Source: an uncultured beta proteobacterium
GTDB lineage: Bacteria; Pseudomonadota; Gammaproteobacteria; Burkholderiales; Burkholderiaceae_C
NCBI GenBank assembly: GCA_903886165.1
Contig: CAISLL010000220.1
Location: 1-6,033 of the forward strand
Length of the DNA: 6,033 bases
Direction of reading: 5' to 3'
Within the stretch, counting starts at the first letter, position 1, and each line of letters begins with the position of its first letter. The position numbers and the translations under genes were made by a program. Shown here in pieces: positions 5,668 through 6,033 of this stretch. The notes below the pieces were generated by a model. The model did no database searches and was not told the origin of the DNA. It saw nothing but the letters and a program-made list of their open reading frames with translations.

Positions 5668-5684
5668 GTTCAAAATTATTGAAC
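5668..5684. repeat. 17-bp perfect dyad GTTCAA-N5-TTGAAC
   Basis: GTTCAA (5668-5673) and TTGAAC (5679-5684) are exact reverse complements around AATTA. Six-base arms with centres 11 bp apart place the two half sites on the same DNA face, as expected for a dimeric helix-turn-helix regulator. It lies between the two copies of the 15-bp direct repeat. No regulator gene is next to it. Confidence 0.5.
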
Positions 5685-5700
5685 ATAAATTGGTCGATTG

Positions 5701-5716
5701 CACGTTGTTTCACGTT
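5701..5716 (+). repeat. CACGTT hexamer repeated at 10-bp spacing
   Basis: CACGTT at 5701-5706 recurs at 5711-5716 with GTTT between, a period of exactly 10 bp. The second copy runs into the 15-bp direct repeat. Short phased repeats of this type can be protein-binding half sites, but two copies of six bases can also arise by chance. Confidence 0.4.
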
Positions 5717-5730
5717 AAAGTCGTAAACAA
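5716..5730 (+). repeat. 15-bp direct repeat, copy 2
   Basis: This is the second identical copy of TAAAGTCGTAAACAA. It abuts the second CACGTT hexamer on its left. The flanks of the two copies differ immediately outside the 15 bases, so this is not part of a longer duplicated block. Confidence 0.85.
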
Positions 5731-5753
5731 CTTGGCGCCGTTTTCACAGCGAT

Positions 5754-6032
5754 TCAGGTTGCTGCCGATCCCCTTCTTGAATCAGGTGTCAAGGTCGATT
5801 TGGCATTGATGCCTGCGGCGAAAGACCGCTTCTGCTTTCCTTTACTGGCAGGATTGGGCACGTCGCCGAAATCCACGAACGGCAGCTGACTGGAGTTGAA
5901 CTGGCCAGCCGGTAAGCTGGCTGTCGTGAGTGGCTTCAATGGGTCTAAGCCGACTTTCCCCGGACCGATAGCCATTTGAGGCGCGCGTAGACCATGTTCA
6001 CGATTTCCACTAGTTTTCAGATGCCAGACGGT
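5754..6032 (-). CDS. Open frame entering from the right edge, unrecognised, possibly a gene's C-terminus
   Basis: Read on the minus strand, the frame is open from the window edge to TGA 5754-5756, 92 codons, with an internal ATG at 5975. The part after that ATG has about 62% G or C in third positions by hand count, whereas the 19 codons before it have about a third. Visible features are PAGQFNSSQLPFVDFGD and a basic SKGKQKRS patch near the end; there is no membrane segment and no motif I recognise. ATG 5975 lacks a Shine-Dalgarno sequence. It may be the end of a gene that starts outside the window, a small protein, or chance; a competing 57-codon plus-strand frame (5719-5889) overlaps it. Confidence 0.28.
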   Translation of the reverse strand, partial: TVWHLKTSGNREHGLRAPQMAIGPGKVGLDPLKPLTTASLPAGQFNSSQLPFVDFGDVPNPASKGKQKRSFAAGINAKSTLTPDSRRGSAAT

Positions 6033-6033
6033 C

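Larger units (their letters stand above)
5281..5753. other. Non-coding or decayed stretch without a recognisable gene
   Basis: Roughly 470 bp hold only short overlapping frames in several directions, none matching a family I know. The left part (to about 5530) has GC content like the neighbouring genes and several small palindromes: CAGGC-GTTT-GCCTG (5307-5320), an imperfect 15-bp dyad (5332-5346) and CGGCATGCCG (5391-5400). The right part (about 5650-5730) is clearly AT-rich. The mix of gene-like composition with broken frames is compatible with a decayed gene, but there is no protein resemblance to prove it. Confidence 0.5.

Overview
The window looks like ordinary chromosome from a GC-rich betaproteobacterium, most likely of the Comamonadaceae (Rhodoferax/Polaromonas-type). 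The basis is high-GC codon use in the real genes, the particular set of families (NnrU, DUF2189, DUF2788, a Met-rich Spy/CpxP-like protein, a large cytoplasmic GGDEF protein), and an AT-rich palindromic intergenic motif reminiscent of that family. Family names are recognised from protein sequence by eye; no search was run.

Layout, left to right. 2-154 (+) is the C-terminal end of an ABC transporter ATPase entering from the left edge. It meets, tail to tail and with an 8-bp overlap, a multi-pass membrane protein on the minus strand (147-980). An intergenic stretch of about 256 bp then separates that gene from a divergent Spy/CpxP-like Met-rich periplasmic protein (1237-1779, +), which is followed by a clear hairpin terminator (1815-1847). 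Next comes a tight plus-strand pair, a DUF2189 membrane protein (1958-2809) and a small DUF2788 membrane protein (2809-3021), joined by a TGATG overlap. Converging on them from the right is a minus-strand pair: a 524-aa diguanylate cyclase (3629-5203) with nnrU (3035-3613) 15 bp downstream.

The last 830 bp (5204-6033) contain no gene I can identify. They are not featureless: a perfect 10-bp inverted repeat and an AT-rich dyad lie just upstream of the cyclase gene; a 15-bp perfect direct repeat (5552-5566 and 5716-5730) brackets a low-GC segment holding a 17-bp perfect dyad and a hexamer repeated at exactly one helical turn. A minus-strand frame stays open from the right edge to 5754.

How the genes may fit together: NnrU belongs to a family linked to nitric-oxide and denitrification metabolism, and DUF2189 proteins are, to my knowledge, often found near respiratory oxidase genes. 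Co-transcription of nnrU with a cyclic-di-GMP synthase would couple second-messenger output to respiratory or NO state; that is inference from gene order only. The Spy-like protein suggests an envelope or metal-stress function. I see no clear defence island, CRISPR array, RNA gene or intact mobile element, and no convincing new multi-gene system. The best unexplained signals are the repeats in the last 830 bp.
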